From the NCBI GenBank assembly GCA_903842595.1, contig CAIMMO010000002.1, positions 18,952-82,951 of the forward strand: a stretch of 64,000 nt of DNA, in the 5' to 3' direction. Position 1 is the stretch's first letter, and each line of letters starts with the position of its first letter. The notes under the pieces are model-generated. The model saw only the letters and a list, made by a program, of their open reading frames with translations, did no database searches and was not told the DNA's origin. Shown here piece after piece: positions 1 through 8,552 of the stretch. The position numbers were made by a program, and so were the translations under genes. Origin of the DNA: an uncultured Alphaproteobacteria bacterium (GTDB lineage: Bacteria; Pseudomonadota; Alphaproteobacteria; Caulobacterales; Hyphomonadaceae).

Positions 1-773
1 CCACGGTCAGGTTTGAGGGAAGCGACAGGAAGGTCGTGATGAATGTCGGCAAGATGGGGGTGCTCGATGCACTCGATGCCGCGACCGGCGCGTACCTGTT
101 CTCGATCGACGCCGGTACCCAGAACATGATCACCGCAATCGATCCGAAGACCGGCAGGAAGACAATCGATCCGCAGCGCTATCCTGACCCCACGCGGCCG
201 ACGGTCTATTGTCCGAGTCCGTCCGGCGCGCGCGCGTGGCCGCCGACATCCTTCAGCCCGGCGACCGGCATGCTCTACCTGCCGCTTACCGAATGGTGCG
301 CGAAAATGGGCAACGACGGCTCATCGCTTCTGAGTGCGCCCGGCGCCAAGATCAGCGAGGCCGACCACCCCGACGCCGTGGCCGATGGCAAGATGGGATT
401 GCTGCAGGCGATGGATGTAAGTGGCGGCAAGCGGGCCTGGCGGCGGGACCTGGATGCGCCGATTTCGACGTCGGCGCTGGCGACTGCGGGCGGCGTTGTT
501 TTCATCGGCGATCTGGACCCGGCGCTGAAGGCCTTCGACGATCGAGACGGCGCGCTGCTGTGGACTGCCCCGCTCGACGCCAATCCCAATTCCGTTCTGG
601 CCACCTACAGCGTCGGCCCGACCCAGTATGTCGCCGTTGTCACCGGCATGGCCAACTATCACATCGGAGCAATGGCGCCGCGATATCAGAGGTTCCGCGC
701 GTCCCAGGGGCTTCCGCCGATCGCGCCGCCGAAGGGTGAGCCGTCCGTCCAGGTATTCACACTCAGCAAATAG
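1..773 (+). CDS. PQQ-dependent alcohol/aldose dehydrogenase, C-terminal part (partial)
   Basis: The reading frame is open from base 3 and lacks its 5' end, which lies outside the window. The visible 257 residues match the C-terminal blades of the quinoprotein dehydrogenase propeller: a YCPSPSGARAWPP segment followed by SFSPATGMLYLPL is the usual disc-motif region, and later blades read AWRRDL and GALLWTAPL. Such enzymes oxidise alcohols or sugars in the periplasm with PQQ as cofactor. The protein ends shortly after the last blade without a CxxCH haem site, so this is the form lacking a fused cytochrome domain. Substrate cannot be told from this fragment. The stop codon lies 79 bases before the enoyl-CoA hydratase gene. 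Confidence 0.8.
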   Translation, partial: TVRFEGSDRKVVMNVGKMGVLDALDAATGAYLFSIDAGTQNMITAIDPKTGRKTIDPQRYPDPTRPTVYCPSPSGARAWPPTSFSPATGMLYLPLTEWCAKMGNDGSSLLSAPGAKISEADHPDAVADGKMGLLQAMDVSGGKRAWRRDLDAPISTSALATAGGVVFIGDLDPALKAFDDRDGALLWTAPLDANPNSVLATYSVGPTQYVAVVTGMANYHIGAMAPRYQRFRASQGLPPIAPPKGEPSVQVFTLSK

Positions 774-852
774 AGCGCCGGCGCCCCCGGCCACCACCAC
801 CCCTTGGCGCCTGACCCCAACGGCGTAGGCTTGCCAAAACCGGAGAAACACA

Positions 853-1683
853 ATGGCCCATGCCTACGAAGACATCCTCTATTCCGCCGAGGACGGCGTT
901 GCATGGGTGACGCTCAACCGACCGGACAAGCTGAACGCCTGGCGCGGTGAAATGGATCGCGATGTGCGGCACGCGATGCGCGCCGCCAGCGATGACGCCA
1001 GCGTCCGCGTGATCGTGCTCACCGGAGCGGGCAAGGGTTTCTGCGCCGGCGCCGACATGGGCATGCTCCAGACAATCCAGTCCGGCGACGCCGCAACGTC
1101 GCGCGACGCCGTGAATGCGGCAACGCCTTGGGACGCAAGCGCCAACCCGAATTTCCAGAAGCAGTACTCATGGTTTCCCGCCGTGCCGAAGCCAATCATC
1201 GCGGCCATCAATGGCCCGGCCGCCGGGCTCGGCATGATCATGTCGCTCTACTGCGACATCCGCATCGCCAGCGACACGGCGAAGTTCACCACGGCCTTCG
1301 CCCGCCGAGGCCTGATCGCGGAGCATGGCATTTCGTGGCTGCTGCCACGGCTCATCGGCTTTAGCGCAGCGGCGGACCTCCTGTATTCGTCGCGCGTGAT
1401 TACTGCTACTGAGGCGCTGCACATGCGGCTGGTCAACCGGGTTGTCCCGGCAGGCGACTTCGCCAGCGAAGTCGCAGCCTACGCCCGCGTGCTCGCCAAT
1501 GAAGTCTCACCACGCTCGCTGCGCGAGATGAAGCGCGAAATCTGGAACGCGCAGTTCCAGACCCTCGGTGACGCCATCGAAAGCGCAAACGCCGACATGA
1601 TCCCCAGCTTCAAGTCGGAAGACTTCAAGGAAGGCGTCGCACACTTCGTGGAGAAGCGCGCGGCGAAGTTCACGGGGCGGTAG
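853..1683 (+). CDS. Enoyl-CoA hydratase/isomerase family protein
   Basis: A 276-residue protein of full crotonase-family length. It has the N-terminal WVTLNRPDKLNAW start, the oxyanion-hole segment GAGKGFCAGADM and the second conserved block AAINGPAAGLGM, which together form the acyl-CoA pocket. The ISWLLPRLIG stretch with its preceding Glu lies where the family carries its catalytic acid. It should hydrate or isomerise an enoyl-CoA in the cytoplasm, but substrate range is not readable. The start is supported by a GGAG ribosome site about nine bases upstream of the ATG. The preceding dehydrogenase is co-directional, so joint transcription is possible, though no pathway link is evident. Confidence 0.9.
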   Translation: MAHAYEDILYSAEDGVAWVTLNRPDKLNAWRGEMDRDVRHAMRAASDDASVRVIVLTGAGKGFCAGADMGMLQTIQSGDAATSRDAVNAATPWDASANPNFQKQYSWFPAVPKPIIAAINGPAAGLGMIMSLYCDIRIASDTAKFTTAFARRGLIAEHGISWLLPRLIGFSAAADLLYSSRVITATEALHMRLVNRVVPAGDFASEVAAYARVLANEVSPRSLREMKREIWNAQFQTLGDAIESANADMIPSFKSEDFKEGVAHFVEKRAAKFTGR

Positions 1684-1771
1684 ACAACTCGGGGAGTTCG
1701 GATATTGGCGCGATCGCGCCTTTGAAAGACTTGGTCAGATTGGGTCACCCTTTACGGTCTAAGTTCTTTCA

Positions 1772-2089
1772 ATGGCCGTAGTTGCGAAGCGGCGCCACGT
1801 TGCTCGTCCCGAGTGGCGAGCGCGCATCGAGGCGGCAACCGGGATAGGGCCTTCGATTTGTGAAGGTCGTGCCGACGCTGGTGGACGAGCGTATGAGGCA
1901 CTTGAAGCCGTTAGTCGTGATACAAACACAGACCTGCGCGCTCGCAAGCTTGCCTTTGAGTTGCTGGAATCGATGGCGATACCGGGGAAGGCGACCGACG
2001 GTGCAACGGGCGCTCGGGCTAACTCGTCCTGCCAGACAGCGAAGGACGCGGCCAAGAGAGTTGCGACAGAGCTAGGCCTGGAAACCTAG
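1772..2089 (+). CDS. Hypothetical protein, 105 aa
   Basis: I do not recognise this protein. It is basic at the N-terminus, Ala-rich and predicted helical, with no signal peptide or membrane segment. Its codon use differs from the neighbours: it uses GTA, ATA, AGT, AGA and CTA codons that are rare in the surrounding GC-ending genes. It therefore may be a recently acquired gene, or not a gene at all. An ORF of similar length lies antisense over the same bases. It converges on the PBP gene, with ten bases between the two stop codons. Confidence 0.4.
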   Translation: MAVVAKRRHVARPEWRARIEAATGIGPSICEGRADAGGRAYEALEAVSRDTNTDLRARKLAFELLESMAIPGKATDGATGARANSSCQTAKDAAKRVATELGLET

Positions 2090-2098
2090 CCCGCGCCG

Positions 2099-4081
2099 TT
2101 AGCCCCCGTCCCTCGCCTCCACTGCTGCGAACGCTGACGACAGGCGGCGGTAGAAATTGAGGCGGTCCATGTCTTCGTTGGAGAGGTATTCCTCGGCTTT
2201 CTTGGCGCCGGGGAGAGGTTCGGGCGTTATGCCAGCGTGGGCGACCTGCATCATGTTGGCCCAGATGCGGGCGGACATTTCCCCGCCGGTGATGCGCGCC
2301 ATCGGCGTGTCGTCGTCATTGCCGACCCAGATGCCGCCGACGAAGCGCGTGGTATAGCCGAGGAACCAGGCATCGCGCCATTCCTGGCTGGTGCCCGTCT
2401 TGCCGGCAATGTCCCAACCGCCAAAGCGCGCGGCGCCGCCTGTGCCATTCACAACGACGCGGCTGAGCATGCCGTTCATCTGGGCGGCGAACTCCTCGGG
2501 ATAGATGCGCGGCGACTGGGCAACGGGATTTGAGTAAAGAAGGTCGCCCTTCGAGTTGCGGATTTCCTCGATGATATAGGGCGACATCTTGAGCCCACCC
2601 TTGGCGAGCACGCCGAACGCCGTGACCATTTCGTAGAGGGTCACCTCATCCGAACCGAGCGTAATGGAGGGGAAGTTGTGCAGGTCCGACGTGATGCCGA
2701 ATTCGTGGGCGAGCGCCGTAACTTTTGGAATGCCGATCTCGTAGCCGACCTGCGCCGCCACGGTGTTGAGCGATTCAGCGAGCGCCTCCGACAGGGTCAC
2801 GGCGCCGCGATACTCGCCACCGTAATTGCGCGGACGCCAGTTCTGGATGGTCACCGGCATGTCGAAGCGCACCGTGCCTGGCGTCAGCCCGTCTTCGAGC
2901 GCGGCGGCAAAGACGAACATCTTGAACGCCGAGCCGGGCTGGCGGCGCGCCTGCGTGGCGCGATTGAACTTCGATTTCTTGTAGTCGCGCCCGCCGACCA
3001 TGGCGCGGATCGCGCCCGTTGCGTTGTCGACCACGATCGCCGCGCCTTCCGACGCGCGACGATCGCGGCCCATGGTAGCGATTCCACTCTCGACAGCTTT
3101 CTGGGCCGCCTGCTGCAGCTTCATGTCGAGCGAGAGCTTGATGACCATGTCCGGCGGCGGATTGGGCAGGAGGTCGGCCACGCGCTCAACCGCGTAGTCC
3201 AGCGCGTGGCTCGTGAAGGCGTCTGACTTCGGCGTGACGAAGACGAGTTGCTGCGCGGCGGCTTCGTCGCGCGCTGCTTTCGTGATGAAGCCAGCCTCGA
3301 CCATCTGGTCGAGCACGTAGGCCTGACGCTCCTTCGCCTTGGCGCTCTGGGCCTGCTGGGCCAGGCGCGAGGGCGCCTTGGGGAAGGAGGCGAGCATCGC
3401 GGCTTCGGCGATGGTTAGGTCGGTCGGCGCCTTGTTGAAGAAGGTGTGCGCGGCAGCGTCGACGCCCCAGGCGCCAGCGCCGAGATAAATGCGGTTGAGA
3501 TAGAGGTCGAGGATGTCGTCCTTGCTCAGCAGCCTTTCGAGGTCGCCGGCGAGGCGGGCTTCCTGCGCCTTGCGCTTGATCGTCTGGTCAGGCGTTAGGA
3601 ACAGGTTCTTGACCAGCTGCTGCGTGATGGTGGAGGCGCCCTCAACCGTGCGGCCGGCGCGGGCGTTGGCCAGCATGGCGCGAATGATCGCCGACATGTC
3701 GACACCTGTGTGCTCGCGAAAGCGTTTGTCCTCGGCGGCGATGAAGGCGTTGGTGACATGCGGCGGCAGCGTCTTGGCGGAGACCGCGCGGCCATAGCGG
3801 AAGCCGCGCACGGCGATGGTCTTGCCCTGAGTGTCGATGAATTCCACCGCGGGCTCGCGGTTCATCGTCCACAGCGTCTCGCGGTCGGGCAGCGCAGGCA
3901 TCTGCGCGAACAGCGAGTTCCACAGCAGGCCGAAGGTGATAAGGCCGACGGCGGCTGCCGTCCCCACGATCTTGAAGATCGGCGGGCCCCATTTCATTAG
4001 CGGGCTGCTCACTGCGTGCGTCGCCATGCTCGTGTCGTCAGCCTCCAGGGGCGATGCGTCCGTCGCCGCCCCCAACTCCAC
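2099..4081 (-). CDS. Penicillin-binding protein 1A, bifunctional glycosyltransferase/transpeptidase
   Basis: A 660-residue class A PBP that polymerises and cross-links peptidoglycan on the outer face of the inner membrane. One membrane segment lies near residues 37-58. The glycosyltransferase domain has the catalytic EDKRF motif (Glu117), GASTITQQLVKNLF near 148-161, the KAQEARLAGDLE block and YLNRIYLG near 194-201. The transpeptidase domain has SAFK (Ser384-Lys387), an SLN triad and KTGTSQEW near the C-terminus, so both activities look intact. The first ATG is used here, but Met19 and Met29 are possible starts because the extreme N-terminus is not conserved in the family. It lies upstream of, and co-directional with, nothing else; the repeat lipoprotein gene ends 76 bases before it on the same strand. 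Confidence 0.92.
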   Translation of the reverse strand: MELGAATDASPLEADDTSMATHAVSSPLMKWGPPIFKIVGTAAAVGLITFGLLWNSLFAQMPALPDRETLWTMNREPAVEFIDTQGKTIAVRGFRYGRAVSAKTLPPHVTNAFIAAEDKRFREHTGVDMSAIIRAMLANARAGRTVEGASTITQQLVKNLFLTPDQTIKRKAQEARLAGDLERLLSKDDILDLYLNRIYLGAGAWGVDAAAHTFFNKAPTDLTIAEAAMLASFPKAPSRLAQQAQSAKAKERQAYVLDQMVEAGFITKAARDEAAAQQLVFVTPKSDAFTSHALDYAVERVADLLPNPPPDMVIKLSLDMKLQQAAQKAVESGIATMGRDRRASEGAAIVVDNATGAIRAMVGGRDYKKSKFNRATQARRQPGSAFKMFVFAAALEDGLTPGTVRFDMPVTIQNWRPRNYGGEYRGAVTLSEALAESLNTVAAQVGYEIGIPKVTALAHEFGITSDLHNFPSITLGSDEVTLYEMVTAFGVLAKGGLKMSPYIIEEIRNSKGDLLYSNPVAQSPRIYPEEFAAQMNGMLSRVVVNGTGGAARFGGWDIAGKTGTSQEWRDAWFLGYTTRFVGGIWVGNDDDTPMARITGGEMSARIWANMMQVAHAGITPEPLPGAKKAEEYLSNEDMDRLNFYRRLSSAFAAVEARDGG

Positions 4082-4157
4082 ATAGCATCACGCCTTGGCA
4101 TGTCACGTAGCGCGCGCCTGCCCGGGCGCAATGCCTCAGCAACAGCAGGTTTCCAAC

Positions 4158-5519
4158 CTAATTGTCATTTTTCCCGCCGCCCGCATCGTCTGCATCCGCC
4201 GTCACCCGCGAAGGCGTTGGCGATGAAGCCGGCGGAGGCGGATTGTACCTGTTCCCCCCCGAAGGCGGCGGAGGCGGAGGGCTGGAGTTCCGAACCTGAG
4301 ACGGCCCAGACGCCGGAGGCGGCGACGAACTCGGATTACGGAACAGTGACGGCGCAGACGCCGGAGGCGGCGGCGATGCGGCGGGTGGAGGATTGTAGCG
4401 GTTGCCGCCTGCCGAAGCCGGCGGAGGCGGGGGTGACCGGGGAGGCAGCGGCGTAGCGCCCGGCGGTGGCTTCTGCCCGCCGAACAGCGGTGGATAGGTG
4501 TTCGGTGCGTTATTGTTGTTGCGATCATCGCGCTCGCGCGCCCGGGGCATGCCATCGCCCCCGCCATAGCGCCAGCCACGATCCCAGTGATGGTCGTAGT
4601 AGCTGTTCCAGCCATACCCGCGCCCGCCGCGGATCCAATCGAGCCGCTGCCATGCCGTGTCGTACCACACCCCCCAGGGGTACGTGCGGCGATACTCCTC
4701 GTAGGCCCAGATATCGTCCATCATGGCCGCGTAGCGCCAGGCTTCGTAGTCGCGTTCGCGCAGGTCCGAGATCTGGCGCGACGCTTCCACGCGCCAGCGG
4801 CCCCAGGGCTGCGACTGCAGATAGAAGTCGTAGGCCCCGATAGAGTTGTCAGCGAGAGCGCGGCGCCACGCCTCGTCGTCGCGGCGGTAGATCAGATCAA
4901 TCTCGATGCGCGCCTCGTCCAACCATTCCGACCGCGGATAGGCGCGGACGAATTCCTCGATCTCAACGGGCGAGCCAGAGCGCTTGGCTTTCATGAAGGC
5001 GCCCTGGTCGGTCTTCCACAGCGCGTCCAGACGCGCACGCGCATTGGCAGCGTTGGCGCCGCGCGGCCAGTCATCAAGGAAGACTTCGTAGCTTTCAATC
5101 TGGTCGATCGCCCGGACTTCGGCCCAGTCGGCCTTTTCTTCGGCAGCGAGACGGGGAGCGGCCAGGACCGCGCGGCGAGCATCAGCCGCCTCGGCATTCG
5201 CGCCCCACGGGAAGCGAGCGAGGTAGGCGACATAGCTGTCTTCCGTATCCGACCGCTTCGCTGACGTATAAGCCTCCGCCTCGATGCGGATCAGTTCGTC
5301 CGTGCGACGCTGGGCGTTGACGACGTACTGTCCATCGGGGTGGACGCGCATGTATTCCGCATAGGCTGGCGGGGTGTCGATCCGGGCCGCCTGGCTCCAG
5401 TCCATCTGGTGAAGCTCTTCCGGCGTCGGGCCGGTTTCGCACGCGGCAAGCAGGGCGAGCGCAGAAACTGCGGCGGCGAGCCCGGCAAGCCGGCGATGGC
5501 GCTTCGTATGCTCAGACAT
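4158..5519 (-). CDS. Repeat-containing lipoprotein with proline-rich C-terminus
   Basis: A 453-residue exported protein of no named family known to me. Residues 1-27 form a lipoprotein signal ending in the lipobox LLAAC (Cys27). Residues 41-294 hold about six degenerate units of roughly 40 residues with a Y..Y/F....P.G core (for example AYVAYLARFPWG, SYEVFLDDWPRG, AYEEYRRTYPWG). Residues 300-320 are rich in Tyr, Trp and Gly, and the last 110 residues are a low-complexity Pro/Ser/Ala/Asn tail in which a GGNRYNPPP unit recurs. The ATG at 5519 is chosen because it precedes the signal peptide and follows a GGGAGG ribosome site; an open frame extends further upstream without such support. The same repeat core occurs in the TIR-domain protein at 24311-26689. 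The gene is divergent from the acylase gene. Confidence 0.75.
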   Translation of the reverse strand: MSEHTKRHRRLAGLAAAVSALALLAACETGPTPEELHQMDWSQAARIDTPPAYAEYMRVHPDGQYVVNAQRRTDELIRIEAEAYTSAKRSDTEDSYVAYLARFPWGANAEAADARRAVLAAPRLAAEEKADWAEVRAIDQIESYEVFLDDWPRGANAANARARLDALWKTDQGAFMKAKRSGSPVEIEEFVRAYPRSEWLDEARIEIDLIYRRDDEAWRRALADNSIGAYDFYLQSQPWGRWRVEASRQISDLRERDYEAWRYAAMMDDIWAYEEYRRTYPWGVWYDTAWQRLDWIRGGRGYGWNSYYDHHWDRGWRYGGGDGMPRARERDDRNNNNAPNTYPPLFGGQKPPPGATPLPPRSPPPPPASAGGNRYNPPPAASPPPPASAPSLFRNPSSSPPPASGPSQVRNSSPPPPPPSGGNRYNPPPPASSPTPSRVTADADDAGGGKNDN

Positions 5520-5662
5520 GATCCAGTCCTCCCGGGTCTCAGGACTACATGACGATTTATGAACGGGAGTGGAATGGCAACAGCCGCCGTGCACCCAAAC
5601 TGGCGCGCTTGACGAATGGCCTGCCAGAGCGCCCCATCCGCCAAAAGAAACCGGAGGAAACC

Positions 5663-7930
5663 ATGCCGACAAGACTGCTCAGCGGAGTTGCGGCCGTCGC
5701 CCTGCTCGCCTCTTGCGTTGGCGCGCCCGGGGCTGGCGATGGGGGCATGTCGGCGGAAATCAGGCGCACCGCCTTTGGCGTGCCGCATATCAAGGCGAAC
5801 GACTATGCCGGACTTGGATACGGCCTTGGCTATGCGGCAGCGGAGGACAATGTCTGCGAAATCGCGGAGCGCTTCCTGACCGTCTCGGGCGAACGCGCGA
5901 AATTCCTGGGCCGCGGCGAGAACGACGCCAATCTCAACAGCGATCTCTATCACAAGCGCCTGATCTCCAGCGGCGAGCTTGAAAAGCTGCTAAACGGACC
6001 AGCCGGCTCACCGGACACGCCGAGCGCAGATGCCCGCGCCATGGCGCGCGGCTACGCCGCTGGCTTCTCCCGCTACGTGCGGGAGACGGGCCTCGCGAAC
6101 ATCGCTGACCCACGCTGCAAAGATGCTGGCTGGGTGCGGGAACTGACCGAGACGGATTACTGGCGACACCAGCTTGCCGGACAAGTCATCATGCAGCTCA
6201 ACGGCGTGGTGAGCGCGCAGCCGCCGGGTGTGGGCGATCAGGCGTCAATCGCGGACGATCCCTTAATCGAGACCACGCAGCTCGGCAGCAATGCTTACGG
6301 GCTTGGCAAAGAAGTGACGCAGTCCGGGCGCGGCATGCTGCTCGGCAACCCGCACTACCCGTGGGACGGCATGAACCGGTTCTATAGGATGCACCTCACC
6401 ATTCCAGGTAAGCTGAATGTTGTCGGCGCCGGCCTCGTCAGCAACGCATCGGTCGGCATCGGTCACACCGAGCATATCGCGTGGACCCACACCGTCTCGA
6501 CGGCGCGCCGCTACGGCATGTTCGAGCTGACGCTCGATCCGAACGATCCGACGCGCTACATGTATGACGGCGTCTCCACGCCGATGACCAAGCTTGACGT
6601 CATGGTCGAGGTCAAGGGCGAGGCGCCCGTCGCGCGCTCGCTCTATTCGACACGCTTCGGTGCAGTGATCGAAACACAGACCTTCCCGTGGACGAAGACG
6701 CAGGCTTATGCTCTGCGCAACATCCCCCAAGGCGTTCGTTCGGCTGACCAGTACATCGCACTGTGGCAAGCGAAGAATGTGCGGGAGCTGAAGTTCGCGC
6801 TCGGCAAGTATCAGGCGACGGGATTCAATACGACCGCCGTGGACGCGGGCGGAGAGTCCTTCTTCGGCGACATGGGCATGATGCCTAATGTATCGAAAGT
6901 GCTTGGAGACCGCTGCGCCAAATCAGACCTGGCGAAAAAGCAATGGGCCGAGACCCGCGTGCCCGTGCTCGATGGGTCGACCTCCACCTGCGAGTGGGCA
7001 ACGGACCGCGACTCCACGGCCCCGGGCGTTTTCGGCGCGAACAGCACGCCGCATCTGTTCCGCTCAGACTATGTCAGCCAGAGCAATGACAGCCACTGGC
7101 TGACCAACCCGAACCAACCGCTCGCCGGCTTCAGCCCGATCTTCGGCGACGAAGCGACGCCGCGTTCGCTCCGCACGCGGCTCGGCATCGACATTGTCAA
7201 TGACCGCGTGGCCGGCAAGGACGGGCTGCCAGGATCAAAGTTCAACCTCGTAACACTTCAAGGCGCCCTCTATCAGAACCGCCACCTCGGCGCAGAGATG
7301 GCGCGCGACGATCTCGTGAAGCACTGCAAGACGTTGGGCGACGAAAAGCTCGGCCCCGCCTGCGCCGCGCTTGCTGGCTGGGACATGAAGGTGAACCTCG
7401 ACAGCCGGGGCGCACACCTGTTCCATCTGTTCGCCGAGAATGGCGGCCTGCAGTTCAAGGTCCCCTTCAACCCAGCCGACCCGGTCAATACGCCGAACAC
7501 GCTCGATGTCGCCAACCCGAAAGTGACCGACGCGCTGCGCAAGGCGGTCGATCGCTTGGCCGAGCTTCGCATCCCCGTCGACGCGCGCCTTGGCGACGTC
7601 CAGCGCGAGAGCCGAAACGGCGAACGGATTCCTATCCATGGCGGCGCCGGCCCGGAGGGCGTCTTCAACGTGATCACGGTGGAAAGCCTTGAGCCCGAAC
7701 TTGGCTGGACCAGCATCCGGCATGGCTCAAGCTGGATCATGACGGTCGAGTTCACGCCCGACGGACCGAATAGCCAGGGCATTCTCACCTACTCACAATC
7801 CGTGAACCCGAACTCGCCGAACTATTCCGACCAGACGCACGCCTATTCGCGAAAGCAGTGGGACGACCTGCGTTTCAGTGAGGAGGAGGTTGAGGCGGGG
7901 ACGCTCTCACGGAAGAGGATTTCAGAATAA
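5663..7930 (+). CDS. Acyl-homoserine-lactone acylase-like Ntn hydrolase (PvdQ/penicillin acylase family), lipoprotein
   Basis: A 755-residue precursor of the penicillin-amidase family, closest in motif pattern to PvdQ/aculeacin-A acylase enzymes that cleave fatty-acyl amides such as N-acyl-homoserine lactones. The signal ends in lipobox LASC (Cys18), predicting a periplasmic, lipid-anchored enzyme. The likely autocleavage site is Gly208/Ser209 (LGSNAYG), making Ser209 the nucleophile of the large chain. Family blocks follow: GMLLGNPHYPWDG, FYRMHLTIPG, HIAWTHTVST and SNDSHWLTNP. The start is set by a GGAGG ribosome site six bases upstream and by the signal peptide, not by an upstream in-frame ATG at 5549. 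It could quench quorum signals or recycle acyl amides; substrate is inferred only from family. Confidence 0.88.
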   Translation: MPTRLLSGVAAVALLASCVGAPGAGDGGMSAEIRRTAFGVPHIKANDYAGLGYGLGYAAAEDNVCEIAERFLTVSGERAKFLGRGENDANLNSDLYHKRLISSGELEKLLNGPAGSPDTPSADARAMARGYAAGFSRYVRETGLANIADPRCKDAGWVRELTETDYWRHQLAGQVIMQLNGVVSAQPPGVGDQASIADDPLIETTQLGSNAYGLGKEVTQSGRGMLLGNPHYPWDGMNRFYRMHLTIPGKLNVVGAGLVSNASVGIGHTEHIAWTHTVSTARRYGMFELTLDPNDPTRYMYDGVSTPMTKLDVMVEVKGEAPVARSLYSTRFGAVIETQTFPWTKTQAYALRNIPQGVRSADQYIALWQAKNVRELKFALGKYQATGFNTTAVDAGGESFFGDMGMMPNVSKVLGDRCAKSDLAKKQWAETRVPVLDGSTSTCEWATDRDSTAPGVFGANSTPHLFRSDYVSQSNDSHWLTNPNQPLAGFSPIFGDEATPRSLRTRLGIDIVNDRVAGKDGLPGSKFNLVTLQGALYQNRHLGAEMARDDLVKHCKTLGDEKLGPACAALAGWDMKVNLDSRGAHLFHLFAENGGLQFKVPFNPADPVNTPNTLDVANPKVTDALRKAVDRLAELRIPVDARLGDVQRESRNGERIPIHGGAGPEGVFNVITVESLEPELGWTSIRHGSSWIMTVEFTPDGPNSQGILTYSQSVNPNSPNYSDQTHAYSRKQWDDLRFSEEEVEAGTLSRKRISE

Positions 7931-8009
7931 AGCGGTGCGCTCGCCTGCCGTTGTGCCTTCATGCCCGTCTTGTGCGTTTTTACACACGGGTCGGCGATTG
8001 AAGCATTGC

Positions 8010-8496
8010 ATGTCAAAAAAGCTCCCCAATGACCCAGAGACCGTGTGGAAAACCATGAAGAAGGTGGGGGTGGCGATGATCGTCACGCACAAGGACCGCA
8101 AATTCGACGGCCGCCCGCCGCAGGCTTTCCCTGAACCGGACGTCGGAGAAATCTACTTCATGACGGACCCGCAGCCCATGATCGACGAGATCAACGCCAG
8201 GCCGCACGTGTAGCTCAGCTTTGCCGACGTCGGCGGAAATGACTGAGCTGGGATCGATGGGCAAGCTGTTGTGACCAACGACCGCGAGAAGATCCGCGAG
8301 CTGTGGACCCCCTTGGGCCAATGCATTCTGGGAGAGTCCGGAAGAACCCAGCACCCTGGTCATCGATGTCACGCCGCATCACGCCCTTTGCTGGCCAGTG
8401 CCGAACCGGGTGGCGACCATGATCGCCATGCTTGCGCGAGTCGTGAGCGGCAAACCGCCCAGCCTCGGAAAATCCGGCAAAGTCGAGCTGACCTGA
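8010..8496 (+). pseudogene. Decayed pyridoxamine 5'-phosphate oxidase-like (general stress protein) gene
   Basis: The first 67 codons (MSKKLPNDPETVWK to INARPHV) resemble the start of the small flavin-binding general stress proteins of the Pyrid_ox_like family. Homologous-looking sequence continues past in-frame stops TAG at 8211 and TGA at 8244, giving LSFADVGGND and then IDGQAVVTNDREKIRELWTP. Near 8330 the reading moves by one base into a frame giving PSTLVIDVTP, NRVATMIAMLARVVSGKPP and SGKVEL, ending with TGA at 8494. Two stops plus one frameshift across a recognisable family pattern indicate a dead gene. Programmed recoding is unlikely with three lesions. Confidence 0.8.
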
Positions 8497-8552
8497 GCCA
8501 GTCCTTCTCTACCACGGCTTGACCTCTCGCTCCTCTTCCTGTCCATGCGCGC

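Noticed and set aside
4202..4615. GC-rich degenerate repeats resembling a minisatellite
   Set aside because: The repeated GCCGGAGGCGG units encode the proline-rich tail of the lipoprotein and need no separate repeat element.
7878..8009. 44-codon extension upstream of the oxidase-like pseudogene
   Set aside because: It overlaps the acylase 3' end and has no family similarity; the similarity begins at the ATG at 8010.
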